Shown piece after piece: positions 43,268-51,606 of a stretch of 64,000 nt of DNA (the stretch's first letter is position 1; each line of letters opens with the position of its first letter). Origin of the DNA: Allobranchiibius sp. CTAmp26. Its GTDB lineage: Bacteria; Actinomycetota; Actinomycetes; Actinomycetales; Dermatophilaceae. The DNA is taken from positions 1 through 64,000 of the forward strand of contig NZ_JAGEKR010000021.1 of NCBI RefSeq assembly GCF_017565405.1. The letters are read 5' to 3'. The notes beneath the pieces were generated by a model that worked only from the letters and a program-made list of their open reading frames with translations, searched no databases and was not told the origin of the DNA. Position numbers and translations under genes: made by a program.

Positions 43268-44511
43268 TTGCCGCATCGCCGCCGACCCAATTGTCATCGG
43301 GTCAGGTAGATCAGGCCGCGTTACGGGCACTCCTTCTCGATGCTGAGGCGCCCGCGACTCGTGAGGCGTATCAGCGAGATTGGGTGCGCTGGCAGGCCTG
43401 GTGTGATCGCACCGGGTTCGTGAGCTTCCCCGCGGTCGCTGCAGATGTCGCGGCGTACCTCCAGGAGGCATCCCGGGTAGAGCGTCCGGGCGGCGTGGGG
43501 CCGTATGCGGCGTCGACGTTGTCGCGGTGGGTCGCCGGGATCGACGCGGTGCATCGGGCGGCCTCTGATGAGCGGCCGGAGTTGGTGGTACCGGGTCAGA
43601 CGGTGCTGGTACGACGGACACTGTCAGCGATCCGCCGCCGGCGCGCTGCGGATCGGTCTACCCCGGCGCGGAAGCAGGCGTGTCCGTTGTCTCGGTCTGA
43701 TCTGGTGGCAATGATGCATCGAATGGATATGTGTCATTGGCCCGCGGGTGTTGCCGCCCGGCGGGACGCGGCGGTGTTGCTAGTCGGGTGGGTCGGTGCC
43801 CGCCGGTCGGGGGAGATCGCGAACATCCGCGTGCATGACGTGACCTGGTGCGTCGACCATGTCCAGGTGCGGATCCCGGTATCCAAGACCGACCAGGGCG
43901 GGCAAGGGCACACCGTGGTTCTCCCGAGGGCGGATTTGGAGCCGGCGTTGTGCGCGCCGTGCGCGTTGCACCGGTGGATCACCCTGCGGTGCGCGATCTG
44001 GGCCGCGGGCCATCCCCCACCCGGTGTGGATGAGACGTTGCTGGCGCCGTCGACGGTGGCCCGGCACCGTGGTGCCAGGGAAACCACAGCAGCCATGTCC
44101 GTGGTGCTGGCCTGGCAGCCGACCACAAACACACCGGTGCACGTGTGCGGCACCCCACCCGGCACGGGCCCAATTCGGAGCGAGGCGATCCCGCTGGAGT
44201 CACGCCTACCGGGCCACGGCGCAGACCGTCTCTTCACCGCGGTGCACCGCACCGGGCGCCTTTCCGACCGCATGTCCAGTGAGGTTGTCACCGATATCGT
44301 CACCCGCGCACGGCGCGCAGCGGACCTACCGACCGAGGGCTATTCCTCGCACAGTCTGCGGGCCGGGTTTGTCACCACCGCCGACAAGGGCGGCGCGGAC
44401 ATCATGGCCATCCAGCAACAAACCGCGCACCGCACCCACGAATCCGTCGCGGTCTACCGCCGGCGCAACAATCCCAGCGACGGCAACGCCGTCCACGCCC
44501 TCGGCCTCTAA
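43258..44511 (+). CDS. Tyrosine recombinase/integrase
   Basis: 417 residues from ATG 43258 (ATG 43264 also possible, making ATGA). SAM-like core-binding domain about 30-125 (TREAYQRDWVRWQAWCD...). Catalytic domain with the Arg at about 182 (GARRSGEI), Lys at about 210 (VSKTD), HxxR 365-368 (SHSLR), His about 391 and Tyr 400 (AHRTHESVAVY), the full set. Likely integrates or resolves the element. It is followed 24 bases later by a second recombinase-like gene. Confidence 0.9.
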   Translation: MGMIAASPPTQLSSGQVDQAALRALLLDAEAPATREAYQRDWVRWQAWCDRTGFVSFPAVAADVAAYLQEASRVERPGGVGPYAASTLSRWVAGIDAVHRAASDERPELVVPGQTVLVRRTLSAIRRRRAADRSTPARKQACPLSRSDLVAMMHRMDMCHWPAGVAARRDAAVLLVGWVGARRSGEIANIRVHDVTWCVDHVQVRIPVSKTDQGGQGHTVVLPRADLEPALCAPCALHRWITLRCAIWAAGHPPPGVDETLLAPSTVARHRGARETTAAMSVVLAWQPTTNTPVHVCGTPPGTGPIRSEAIPLESRLPGHGADRLFTAVHRTGRLSDRMSSEVVTDIVTRARRAADLPTEGYSSHSLRAGFVTTADKGGADIMAIQQQTAHRTHESVAVYRRRNNPSDGNAVHALGL

Positions 44512-44535
44512 CCACCCACGACGGACAAGCGGCTG

Positions 44536-45585
44536 ATGACGACGCACGACTGGGACCTGTGGACCTGGTGGTCCGCCACCAGGGGTTCGCCACCCATCCC
44601 TGCTCAATGGGACGACGTGCGCGCGTTTTTGGCCGATATCCCCTGCGCACCCTCGACCGCCGCGCGGCGGATCAGCGCGATCCGCGCGGCTCACCTCCGC
44701 GAACGCGTCCGCATCACCGGAGAACCGGAACGGCCTGCACCACCACCGCCGGTGCTCGAGCGGTCAGCGGTTGGGGACGTGCTGCACACCATTCCCGTGT
44801 ACGGGTTTCCCCACGGGTTCCGCGGGCGTCGCGACGCCCTGGTCATCGTGGCCATCTCCCTGGGCATGACCCCCGCACAGATCGCCGCGCTCACCCCCGC
44901 AGATGTGGCCACCTACCCGCTGCCCGCGATCGGTGGCCAGGACCTGGACTACGACCCCAACCACGGACTGCGCTGCCCCGCCTGCGCTCTGACCCGATGG
45001 CTGCGCGCTTTGTCGGCGTGGCGAGCACAGCTGCACGACGCACAGTGGCGTGCCCTGGAACTGCTGGTGGAAGACACCCCGGTGAACGCCCGCACCCACG
45101 ACTGCGCCATTGAGGTCCCCGACAGGTGGCACCACACAGCCACCCTGATCCCGCCCATCGACCGTGCTGGCACCCCCGACCTGCGCTATCCGGTCACGAC
45201 GCGCACCATTACCACCATCCTGCGCGACCGGATTCAACCCACGGCAGCCCCAGTGCTATCAGACCAGAGCGAGAGCCCTCGCGCACCGCACGGACCGGCC
45301 GCACCTGCGCCTACCCCACGTGACCGTTACGACGAATTGCGTGCCATCGACGAGGCCCTTGATCGCTTGGACGCCGTGCTCGACCGGGTCGAGGACGGGA
45401 AGCCGTGGCCAGGGGACGGTCCCGCAACTTCGAAAAGTAGTTACTCAAGTGGTCACTCATCAGGTCGGGCGGATTTGTCGGATGCTGCGACGAGGATGGC
45501 CTGGCGGGTGCGTGATCCCCCGCCAGGCCCTACCGGGGGAGGAGCCCCAGCGATGAATGACGATACGAGATCTCGACGACGCTAG
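44536..45585 (+). CDS. Second, incomplete tyrosine-recombinase-like protein
   Basis: 349 residues. The N-terminal part (WDDVRAFLADIPCAPSTAARRISAIRAAHLRERV) mirrors a core-binding domain. FPHGFRGRRDALVIVAISLGMTPAQIAALTPADV mirrors the catalytic-domain start, but the first catalytic Arg ('ARRSGE' in its partner) is replaced by MTPAQI, and I see no HxxR or terminal Tyr. The C-terminal 120 residues are polar, with a possible short helical segment (ELRAIDEALDRLDAVLDRVED). Probably an accessory or inactive recombinase paralogue. No frameshift seen inside. Confidence 0.6.
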   Translation: MTTHDWDLWTWWSATRGSPPIPAQWDDVRAFLADIPCAPSTAARRISAIRAAHLRERVRITGEPERPAPPPPVLERSAVGDVLHTIPVYGFPHGFRGRRDALVIVAISLGMTPAQIAALTPADVATYPLPAIGGQDLDYDPNHGLRCPACALTRWLRALSAWRAQLHDAQWRALELLVEDTPVNARTHDCAIEVPDRWHHTATLIPPIDRAGTPDLRYPVTTRTITTILRDRIQPTAAPVLSDQSESPRAPHGPAAPAPTPRDRYDELRAIDEALDRLDAVLDRVEDGKPWPGDGPATSKSSYSSGHSSGRADLSDAATRMAWRVRDPPPGPTGGGAPAMNDDTRSRRR

Positions 45586-45762
45586 GACGATCAGATCAGG
45601 GCCGGCGCGCTGGGCGTGCTGGGCGCGCTGTGCGGGATCGTGCTGGTGGTGATGAACGCACCGGCCCTCGCGATCGACACGGCAATCCTTATCGGTCTGG
45701 TCGCGACAGTGTTCGCGGTGTCGCTCATGGTGGGCCGGGGGCAACGGGGGAGTGGCCGATGA
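45557..45762 (+). pseudogene. Small membrane protein gene broken by a 5-bp tandem duplication
   Basis: ATG 45557 opens MTIRDLDDARTIR, then the frame is lost at GATCAGATCA (45589-45598). One unit of GATCA appears duplicated. Removing it rejoins to RAGALGVLGALCGIVLVVM...AILIGLVATVFAVSLMVGRGQ, a two-helix membrane protein ending at TGA 45760-45762. GGGGGAGGAG lies upstream of the start. The end overlaps the next gene by ATGA, supporting an originally coupled gene. Confidence 0.6.
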
Positions 45763-45920
45763 TCTGCGAACCGTGCCAGGTGCCCGGTCACACCGCCGAT
45801 GACTGCGACGACGCCAAATGCACGCAGCTGATGTACGCGTCGTGCCCGTGCCAGCACCGGCCCGTCCAACACGCCGGCGCGCACACCGGCCCTGACCGTG
45901 ACACTAAGGAGTCGCAGTGA
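45759..45920 (+). CDS. Small cysteine-rich protein, probable zinc ribbon
   Basis: 53 residues. CEPC...HTADDC, then KCTQ, and SCPCQH: six cysteines and several histidines in a short chain suggest zinc binding. Starts in an ATGA overlap with the broken gene before it and ends in a GTGA overlap with the next. Function unknown; such mini-proteins are common between recombinase and transfer genes of actinobacterial elements. Confidence 0.55.
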   Translation: MICEPCQVPGHTADDCDDAKCTQLMYASCPCQHRPVQHAGAHTGPDRDTKESQ

Positions 45921-46166
45921 CCGCCAAGGCGCCCGAGGAAGAAGCCGTGATTCGACGGGCTGCGATGTCCTACAAAATCGAAGGCACATACCCGGTCAGC
46001 GGACCCTGATCACCGGCGGTGTGCTGACGGCCATCGGCATCATGGCCGTCTGGTGTGCTCCCTCGCCTCCGCCCCGACGTGGCTCAGCCCGGGCTTCCTC
46101 CTCGGCGGGATCGTGCGGTGGCCGGAAAAGCCAGGTGCCGTGGCGGGCGGCGTCGAGCTCGTTTAA
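45917..46166 (+). pseudogene. Frameshifted small membrane protein gene
   Basis: GTG 45917 opens VTAKAPEEEAVIRRAAMSYKIEGTYPVSG and stops at 46007-46009. The next frame continues RTLITGGVLTAIGIMAVW (a membrane helix), and a third frame gives SLASAPTWLSPGFLLGGIVRWPEKPGAVAGGVELV to TAA 46164. Joined, these read as one sensible two-helix membrane protein, so two indels are implied near 46000 and 46058. Confidence 0.5.
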
Positions 46167-46228
46167 CGCAGCCGATGTCAGCTCCAAACCACGCAGGCGG
46201 CGCGATTCGGCCCGGCGAGACTGCCCCA

Positions 46229-46380
46229 ATGAAGTTCAGCGGCTGGGTGTTGGTGGGTGTGTGTTCCGACTGCAGTTTGGTGACGATCAGGTGTATGAAG
46301 AGCGCATCACGCTGTGGCGGGCCGATGACATGGATTCAGCCATCGAGCAGGCCGAAGCTGAGGCGCTCGATCACTGCTGA
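46229..46380 (+). pseudogene. Frameshifted DUF4288-like fragment
   Basis: ATG 46229 gives MKFSGWVLV. The useful sequence then moves to another frame: GGCVFRLQFGDDQVYEERITLWRADDMDSAIEQAEAEALDHC, ending at 46380. 'YEERI.L..A.d...AI..AE.EA' is the DUF4288 pattern. A single indel around 46245-46260 explains the break. Third broken small gene in a row. Confidence 0.5.
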
Positions 46381-46753
46381 CCGGCCGAACTTCCCCCCAA
46401 TCGACCTAACTAAGTCGCCGTACGGCGACCGCTTGGCGCATGTCTCGCACGAGCATCTTGTCGTCGATGAACGTCACTTCTGGCCGGTAGGCATACCGGT
46501 ACTCGTAGTAGTACTCGCTCTGGCGCCAGGTTGAGCCCCTCAGCTGGAGGACATCGCGCCGGCCCAGGTGCTGCGCGAGCAGCGGCTCGACCAAGCTGGT
46601 CCGGCAGCGATCGCCGCCGCTCGCGCCTTCGCCACTGAAGGATGACGCAGGGCGCAGCTCGGCCTGAGACAGTCACGGTCGACCAGCACTGATAACGCAG
46701 CGTCGATTCCGGTGATCGTAACCCGGTGCGCGGAACGGGCGGGAAGCGACTGA
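46381..46753. other. Intergenic region between decayed genes and hemerythrin gene
   Basis: About 370 bases with no credible coding sequence on either strand and no obvious RNA structure. Confidence 0.35.
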
Positions 46754-47254
46754 CTACTTGATGATGGCGTCGACGGTCTTCTTCAGCGCCGATGGCTGAG
46801 CCGGTGATCGCAGCGCCTTGTCCTTCATCTTGGCCATCTGAGCACCAATGTCCTGCAGCGTTTTTCGGCTCAAGCCCCCGCGAACCTTCGGGAACCAGTC
46901 CTTCTCCTCCTCATCGATGTGGTGGGTGACGTTCTCGATGAGGACGGTCGTCTTGGCGTCAAACCGTTCGTCCGAGGGCTGCATGCTGAACAACTCCATG
47001 CACAGCACGTCCGCGACGTGGTGCTCCTCGTAGGACTCGAGCACGTCGTCCTCCAGGTCCGGCAGCAGGCGGCGCACCTCGGGGTACATCACCTCGTTCT
47101 CTAGGTAGGTGTGCACCGTCAGGGCCTCAACGATCTTGGTGACCAGGTCACCCTTGGTCTTCGTAGCGTTTTCACCGGCGTCCTGGAACTGCCGGAACAG
47201 CTTCTTGATCTGCTTGTGGTCGTCTTTGAGTAGAACGATGGCATCTGAGCTCAT
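46754..47254 (-). CDS. Hemerythrin HHE domain protein
   Basis: 166 residues, GGGAG seven bases before ATG. Metal ligands of a four-helix hemerythrin fold are visible: H13 (KDDHKQIKKLF), H48 and E52 (VHTYLENEVMYPEV), H78/H79 (YEEHHVAD), H111/H112 and E115-117 (HHIDEEEKDWFP). The C-terminus is a helical Lys-rich tail. HHE proteins bind a di-iron centre and sense or handle oxygen, NO or iron; here the exact role is unknown. Soluble and cytosolic. Confidence 0.9.
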   Translation of the reverse strand: MSSDAIVLLKDDHKQIKKLFRQFQDAGENATKTKGDLVTKIVEALTVHTYLENEVMYPEVRRLLPDLEDDVLESYEEHHVADVLCMELFSMQPSDERFDAKTTVLIENVTHHIDEEEKDWFPKVRGGLSRKTLQDIGAQMAKMKDKALRSPAQPSALKKTVDAIIK

Positions 47255-47801
47255 GAGCGATCTCCCTTATGACAGCGGTACGCGGACTGCAGGTCTGTCG
47301 CTGACACTAGCTACTTAATGGGCGGCTGGGCTCAGACCAACCGTGCACGCGCACCCCTCGCGGCACAGCGAACTCACGTGAACTGCTCGCGTCGGTTGAG
47401 CTGTCCGATCGTGGTCGGTGCTGACCGCCACACATCGTGGAGACGGGAGGAGTGGTCCATGACGCCGGCCGAGGTGTACTACTTCCGGCGGCGTTTCATC
47501 AGGGCGCAACGCGCGTCCACGCGGTACCACTCCTTGGTGTGACCAGGCAGCGACTCCCACCCGCGCAAGACGGGCGCGGACACCGGGGATCAACAACAAG
47601 AGACCAAAAAACGGTGTGGTGCCTATGGTCGATCCGAGCCAGGACAAGCGACGAGCCATGTCCTCAACCTCTGATCATCGAGATCGCCAGGGCCGTACGT
47701 TGGAGAGCGGGAGAGATTTTGACGCCGGTAAGACCCCCCCCTCAGGACCTGCTTGATGGCGGTGCCTACCTCTACGGGCGCGGCGCCGGCGTACGGCCGG
47801 C
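47255..47801. other. Intergenic region, hemerythrin promoter and possible mini-ORF
   Basis: About 550 bases. The only candidate gene is a 27-codon frame at 47459-47542 listed separately. The remaining frames look like shadows. Confidence 0.35.
47459..47542 (+). CDS. Possible 27-residue peptide
   Basis: ATG with GGGAGGAG seven bases upstream opens MTPAEVYYFRRRFIRAQRAS and ends at TGA 47540-47542. A strong ribosome-binding site is the only support. The peptide is basic and amphipathic. Confidence 0.25.
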   Translation: MTPAEVYYFRRRFIRAQRASTRYHSLV

Positions 47802-48455
47802 TCAACCTGCCACCGGGCGGGCAAGGACCACGATGTTGTCGAGGTAGTGGTGCGTCGCGCGATCGAACGGCCCACCGCACGTGACGACGGCGAGCGTCCC
47901 CGGAGCAGTGGGGCTGAAAAGGCGGGCCGACAGACCAGTGGACTTCTTCAGGACCCGCCGGGTCGTGACCCGGTAGGTGTAGTAATGGCCGTTCGCGGCG
48001 CGCAGGACGATCGTGGCGCCCGCGGGGAGGTCCTGCAGGTGGAACAACGTGCCGGGTCCCTGTTCCGCGGTGTCGACGTGACCGTCCAACACCGTGGTGC
48101 CGATCTGTGATCCGGCCAGCGCACTGGCCTGCCACCACCCGACGACGTGCGGATCCTGCGGCACGACAAGCGAGCTGACGGCGTCCAGCTCAACCTTCAT
48201 TAGCGGCGCGGAGACGTGCAGCGAGGGGATCGTGATGCGCACCGGGGCAGCGGGAGAACCCGCGTCCTGCACCGGGACGATCCCCGGCGCAGGAAGCGAT
48301 GACGTGCTCGTCGGACCCGGCGGCGTCGCTGCCGAGGACGCCACCGACCCGAAGTCGCGCGGGACGGCGTGCGCCGAATAGTGCGACAGTGCGACGCTTT
48401 CGACGCCGACCGCAGCGACGAGCAGTCCGGCCCCGAGCATCAGCAGCGGTCTCAC
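47802..48455 (-). CDS. Class F sortase
   Basis: 217 residues. N-terminal membrane helix (LLMLGAGLLVAAVGVESVAL), Ser/Thr/Pro linker, then the sortase barrel from about residue 72 (VRITIPSLHVSAPL). His126 (VLDGHVDTA) and Cys193 (VVTCGGPFD) are in place. The position expected for the catalytic Arg in the usual 'Y-R-D-N' stretch reads YLDN (Leu205), so activity may be altered. Overlaps the preceding DUF4142 gene by 4 bases; that protein, however, lacks an LPxTG-type signal. Confidence 0.85.
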   Translation of the reverse strand: MRPLLMLGAGLLVAAVGVESVALSHYSAHAVPRDFGSVASSAATPPGPTSTSSLPAPGIVPVQDAGSPAAPVRITIPSLHVSAPLMKVELDAVSSLVVPQDPHVVGWWQASALAGSQIGTTVLDGHVDTAEQGPGTLFHLQDLPAGATIVLRAANGHYYTYRVTTRRVLKKSTGLSARLFSPTAPGTLAVVTCGGPFDRATHHYLDNIVVLARPVAG

Positions 48456-49138
48456 TGCAGTGCGCGCCGCCTGCGGTCGGCGTACACCGCTCCGCCACCC
48501 AGCAGCGCCAAACCCACGGCGCCTGCGCTCCAGCCCAGCCTCAGGTCGGTGCTGCCGTTGGTGGCGGCCTGCCCGCCCGAGCCGGCCTGCACAGAGCCTG
48601 GGCCACCACCGGAAATGGCCGCGAGGTCGGCCTGCGCCATGCTCAGATGCATCTGCGCGACCGGGAGGTAAGCGCGCGCGTAGCTCACGACCGACGTGCT
48701 GGAGCCGGTGCTGATCTCGGTGTTGGTCCCAGCGATCGACATCTTGTGTCCAGCGACCTGGTCACGCAGGTAGAGCTGGTCGAACGAGGACCCGGTCAAC
48801 CCCTTCAGCTGGGCGGCTTGAGCCTGCTGCATGGCGTTCGGCGCGGTCGGTAAGGTCAGACCGAGCTTGCCGGCCACCGCCATCAGCTTGGCCTTGGCGG
48901 CCATATGGTCCGACACCGTCTTCTGCGCGAGGGTGTGCACGGCGGCCGACGACGAGTGGGTCATCACCAGTTGGCTAATGGCGATCTCGGCCAGGTTGAC
49001 CTGCTCGTTGGCCGCGACGAAGGTCTTGTCGGCCGTACTCGGGGACGTTGCCGCGAAGGCGGTCGCGGGAATGCAGGTCGCCGCGATAGCGAGTGAGGCC
49101 CCAGTAAGTGTGATGTAGCGGGTGCGATGCGTCGACAT
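48452..49138 (-). CDS. Secreted DUF4142 protein with C-terminal membrane anchor
   Basis: 228 residues, AGGAG before ATG. Signal peptide to about AFA28. DUF4142 ferritin-like helical domain: FVAANEQVNLAEIAISQLVMTHSSSAAVHTLAQKTVSDHMAAKAKL and FDQLYLRDQVAGHKMSI. A Gly/Ser linker, one helix (WSAGAVGLALLGGGAVYA) and RRRR tail at the end. A sortase gene follows in the same operon, but no LPxTG-like motif precedes the helix, so anchoring may be by the helix alone. Confidence 0.85.
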   Translation of the reverse strand: MSTHRTRYITLTGASLAIAATCIPATAFAATSPSTADKTFVAANEQVNLAEIAISQLVMTHSSSAAVHTLAQKTVSDHMAAKAKLMAVAGKLGLTLPTAPNAMQQAQAAQLKGLTGSSFDQLYLRDQVAGHKMSIAGTNTEISTGSSTSVVSYARAYLPVAQMHLSMAQADLAAISGGGPGSVQAGSGGQAATNGSTDLRLGWSAGAVGLALLGGGAVYADRRRRALQ

Positions 49139-49168
49139 GATCAGACTCCTATGTGAGAGGGGAAAAAT

Positions 49169-49714
49169 TCAGACGTCGAGCAGGCCGCGCAGCCCACGCT
49201 GCTGTTCGCCCTGCTCGGCGCCGAGGACGACCAGGACGCCAGTGAGGGCCGGGGTGACCCACTGCACGACAGCCAGCTGCTTCTGCGCGGACGCCAGCTC
49301 CTTGGGCGCGTCGCCAGACGGTTCGGTGGCACCTGCGCCGCCGTGGCCGGCGTGCTTGCCGATCTTGGAGCCGAGATAACCGGAATACCCGGTCGCGCCC
49401 ATCGCCGCGACGGTCAGCACAGTCTTGGCAATCGTGTTGGCCCGCGAGCCGGAGTCGTTGGCCACCCGCTTGCTGTTGCCGAGTATCAGTCCGAGACCGC
49501 CGACGGTGTGGATACCGGCGGCGGCGATCTGCACGGGGGTCCACCGCGCCCAACCCAGCGTCGAGAGACGAAGTCGTTCGGAGGGGTCCTTGGCCTTCGC
49601 GGTCGCACCGTTGAGGCCCACCGCCCCCATCAGGGACCCTCCGAACCAGGTGGCCAGAGAAAGGTCGTGTGCTGCTCGAGAAAGCAGATTGGTTCCATCA
49701 GACACGGTTTTCAC
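49169..49714 (-). CDS. Membrane protein of unknown function
   Basis: 181 residues from GTG. Hydrophobic helices: LATWFGGSLMGAVGLNG, VQIAAAGIHTVGGLGLILG, IAKTVLTVAAMGATGYSGYLG and VQWVTPALTGVLVVLGAEQ. An early 'HDLSLATWFGGSLMGAVGLN' motif recurs in actinobacterial membrane proteins of this size. It lies 30 bases upstream of the DUF4142 gene on the same strand, probably in one operon with DUF4142 and sortase. Confidence 0.65.
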   Translation of the reverse strand: MKTVSDGTNLLSRAAHDLSLATWFGGSLMGAVGLNGATAKAKDPSERLRLSTLGWARWTPVQIAAAGIHTVGGLGLILGNSKRVANDSGSRANTIAKTVLTVAAMGATGYSGYLGSKIGKHAGHGGAGATEPSGDAPKELASAQKQLAVVQWVTPALTGVLVVLGAEQGEQQRGLRGLLDV

Positions 49715-50262
49715 ATTTCTGTCGTCGAGTGGTGCAGACCTCGAAGGTGGTCCTGCGAAGCGCTGCTGCCTGTCTGGTACCCGCCCCTCGCCGGTCCCAC
49801 ACCGCCCGCACGCAAGTTAATGTGCAGCAGGCCTAAGTAGTGATGCCCGCGGCACGCTAAGTCGGCAGGGCGGCAGCGACGCAGGCCAGCTGACGACGCG
49901 ACCCTGATGTGGTCAGAGCACCAACCAATGAAGGCCTTGTAGCTGCCACCGACGACGTGGAGCGTTGCTGGAGGAGCTTCAATTCAGCGTGGGTAAAAGA
50001 CCCTGCCGGGAAGCATCAGCGCTGAACCGGCCCGTTCTGCAGCCCTACTTCCGCGACTGGGGGCCGCGTCGCTGGCCTGTCGGCTGCTTCGTCAATACCC
50101 CTGGGTTCAGGATGCTCCTCCGATGCTGAAGGGGCTCGCTTGTTAAGAGGTCGCTGTTGGGGTTTGTCCTGCATGATGTCGGCGCACCTTCAAGGTGCGC
50201 CGACATCGTGGATCCTGCCCGTCGGGAACCGCCCAGCGGCAATGCACCAAACTCGCCTAAGT
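49715..50262. other. Intergenic region containing the 50172-50210 palindrome
   Basis: About 550 bases without a convincing gene. The striking element is the long palindrome listed next. The rest has no recognisable feature. Confidence 0.35.
50172..50210. repeat. Long near-perfect palindrome, terminator-like
   Basis: Arm 50175-50190 (GATGTCGGCGCACCTT) pairs perfectly with 50192-50207 around a single C. Allowing one G-T pair the stem reaches 19 bp (50172-50210). It lies about 50 bases past the end of the minus-strand acidic gene at 50263, so it may terminate that transcript. With no T-tract, an operator or an IS/att end is also possible. Confidence 0.6.
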
Positions 50263-50472
50263 TCAGCCGCCCGCAGCGTCGGCGTCATCGGAGGTGTCAC
50301 CGGCACCATCGCGAGCATCCGTGGCTGTGGTTTCGCCTTCTTGGCTGCCGCCACTGGCAACATCGTTGCTCGACCCACCCGAACCGTCTTCAGTGTGGGA
50401 TCCAGGCCCACCATCCTGCTGGTCGACCTGCGGCTGGTGGTCGTCTCCGCTGGGGGCTTCTTCGTTGGTCAT
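50263..50472 (-). CDS. Small, highly acidic, probably disordered protein
   Basis: 69 residues, rich in Asp, Glu, Gly, Ser and Thr with no hydrophobic core (MTNEEAPSGDDHQPQVDQQD...). Short acidic proteins of this kind occur in actinobacteria. No motif supports a function. The ribosome-binding site is weak, so confidence is moderate at best. Confidence 0.4.
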   Translation of the reverse strand: MTNEEAPSGDDHQPQVDQQDGGPGSHTEDGSGGSSNDVASGGSQEGETTATDARDGAGDTSDDADAAGG

Positions 50473-50789
50473 CCATTGAAGCTATGCCTACCTTCGCACC
50501 GCCGCAACGCCGCTCGGACTCCAAACCAGGAGTTGCGTGTCGGGCACCGACGGTTACCTACCGGTGTGGACCGGCTCGCGCAGCGAAAACATGCCGATAC
50601 GTGCTGCGCCGCCGACAGACGAAGCGGTCAGGGCAAGCGTCGGTTGATCTCAACACAATGTGACCAGGGCCGTTGGGATGATCTATCTACGTCTTGGCCT
50701 GGAGTTGGGCGTACCCCCCCCGGGTCCCAGTCGTCGGCGCAGCTCTTCTGAGCTCATGAATGCAGACGCGCAGCGGTTAGCCTCGGGTG
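50473..50789. other. Intergenic region before the HAD gene
   Basis: About 315 bases, nothing recognised beyond likely promoters for the divergent neighbours. Confidence 0.3.
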
Positions 50790-51458
50790 ATGAGCGATCC
50801 CGATCTGCGGCCCGGCGTCCTCTTCGACGTGGACGGCACCCTGCTCGACACGAACTACCTGCACGTCTTCACGTGGTGGAAGGCGTTGCAAGAGGCCGGG
50901 TACGACGACGTCTCCATGACCCAGATCCACGGGGCCGTCGGCATCGGCAGCGCCCAGCTCGTCAGCCACCTCACCGGCGAGGAGAACAAGGAGGTCGTCG
51001 AGCGGCACTCGCAGCTGTACGCGCCGTACCAGGACCAGGTGCGGGCCTTTCCCCACGCGGCCGACCTGCTCGCGGGGTGTCGTGACGCCGGCCTGACCGT
51101 CGTCCTCGCGACCAGCGGCGCGAAGTCGGACTTGGACTGGATGCTGCCGGTCATCGGCACCCACAACGTCCTGCAGGGAGCCATCACCTCTGGTGATGTC
51201 GAAGCCTCCAAACCCGCACCGGATCTGCTGACCAAGGCCTTGGATGAACACCGGCTGGACCCCGCGCGTACGGCCGTCGTCGGCGACACGGTGTGGGACG
51301 TCGAGGCCGCCGAGCGCGCCGGACTGCCCTGTGTGGCACTGTTGTCCGGCGGCATCGCCGAGGAACACCTGCGCAGCGCCGGTGCTGTCGAGATCTACCA
51401 GGATCCTGCCGACCTGCTCGCCCGGCTGCAGTCCTCGCTGCTCGCAGAGCTCGCATGA
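50790..51458 (+). CDS. HAD-superfamily hydrolase (phosphatase/phosphoglycolate phosphatase-like)
   Basis: 222 residues from ATG (GTG one codon earlier is possible). All four HAD motifs are visible: VLFDVDGTLLD (motif I), LATSGAK (II), EASKPAPDL (III Lys) and VVGDTVWDVEAAERAG (IV). The helical cap between motif I and II (MTQIHGAVGIGSAQLVSHLTG) is of the phosphoglycolate/beta-phosphoglucomutase type. Substrate not inferable. Its stop overlaps the IS256 fragment. Confidence 0.88.
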   Translation: MSDPDLRPGVLFDVDGTLLDTNYLHVFTWWKALQEAGYDDVSMTQIHGAVGIGSAQLVSHLTGEENKEVVERHSQLYAPYQDQVRAFPHAADLLAGCRDAGLTVVLATSGAKSDLDWMLPVIGTHNVLQGAITSGDVEASKPAPDLLTKALDEHRLDPARTAVVGDTVWDVEAAERAGLPCVALLSGGIAEEHLRSAGAVEIYQDPADLLARLQSSLLAELA

Positions 51459-51606
51459 GCTTCGCCGGCCCGGACGGGCTGCTGAAGTCGATCACCGCGA
51501 CCTTGCTGGCAACAGCGCTCCAGGAGGAAATGACCGACCACCTCGGGCGCCCAAGCATCACGCCGTCGAGGGCGGGGCGAGCAACATCCGTAACGTGGTG
51601 ACTTGA
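51455..51606 (+). pseudogene. IS256-family transposase fragment with frameshift
   Basis: MSFAGPDGLLKSITATLLATALQEEMTDHLGR matches the N-proximal part of IS256-type transposases. The expected continuation KHHAVEGGASNIRN is in the +1 frame and ends VVT-stop at 51604-51606. Only about 50 residues of a roughly 400-residue enzyme remain, so this is a decayed remnant. Confidence 0.8.
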
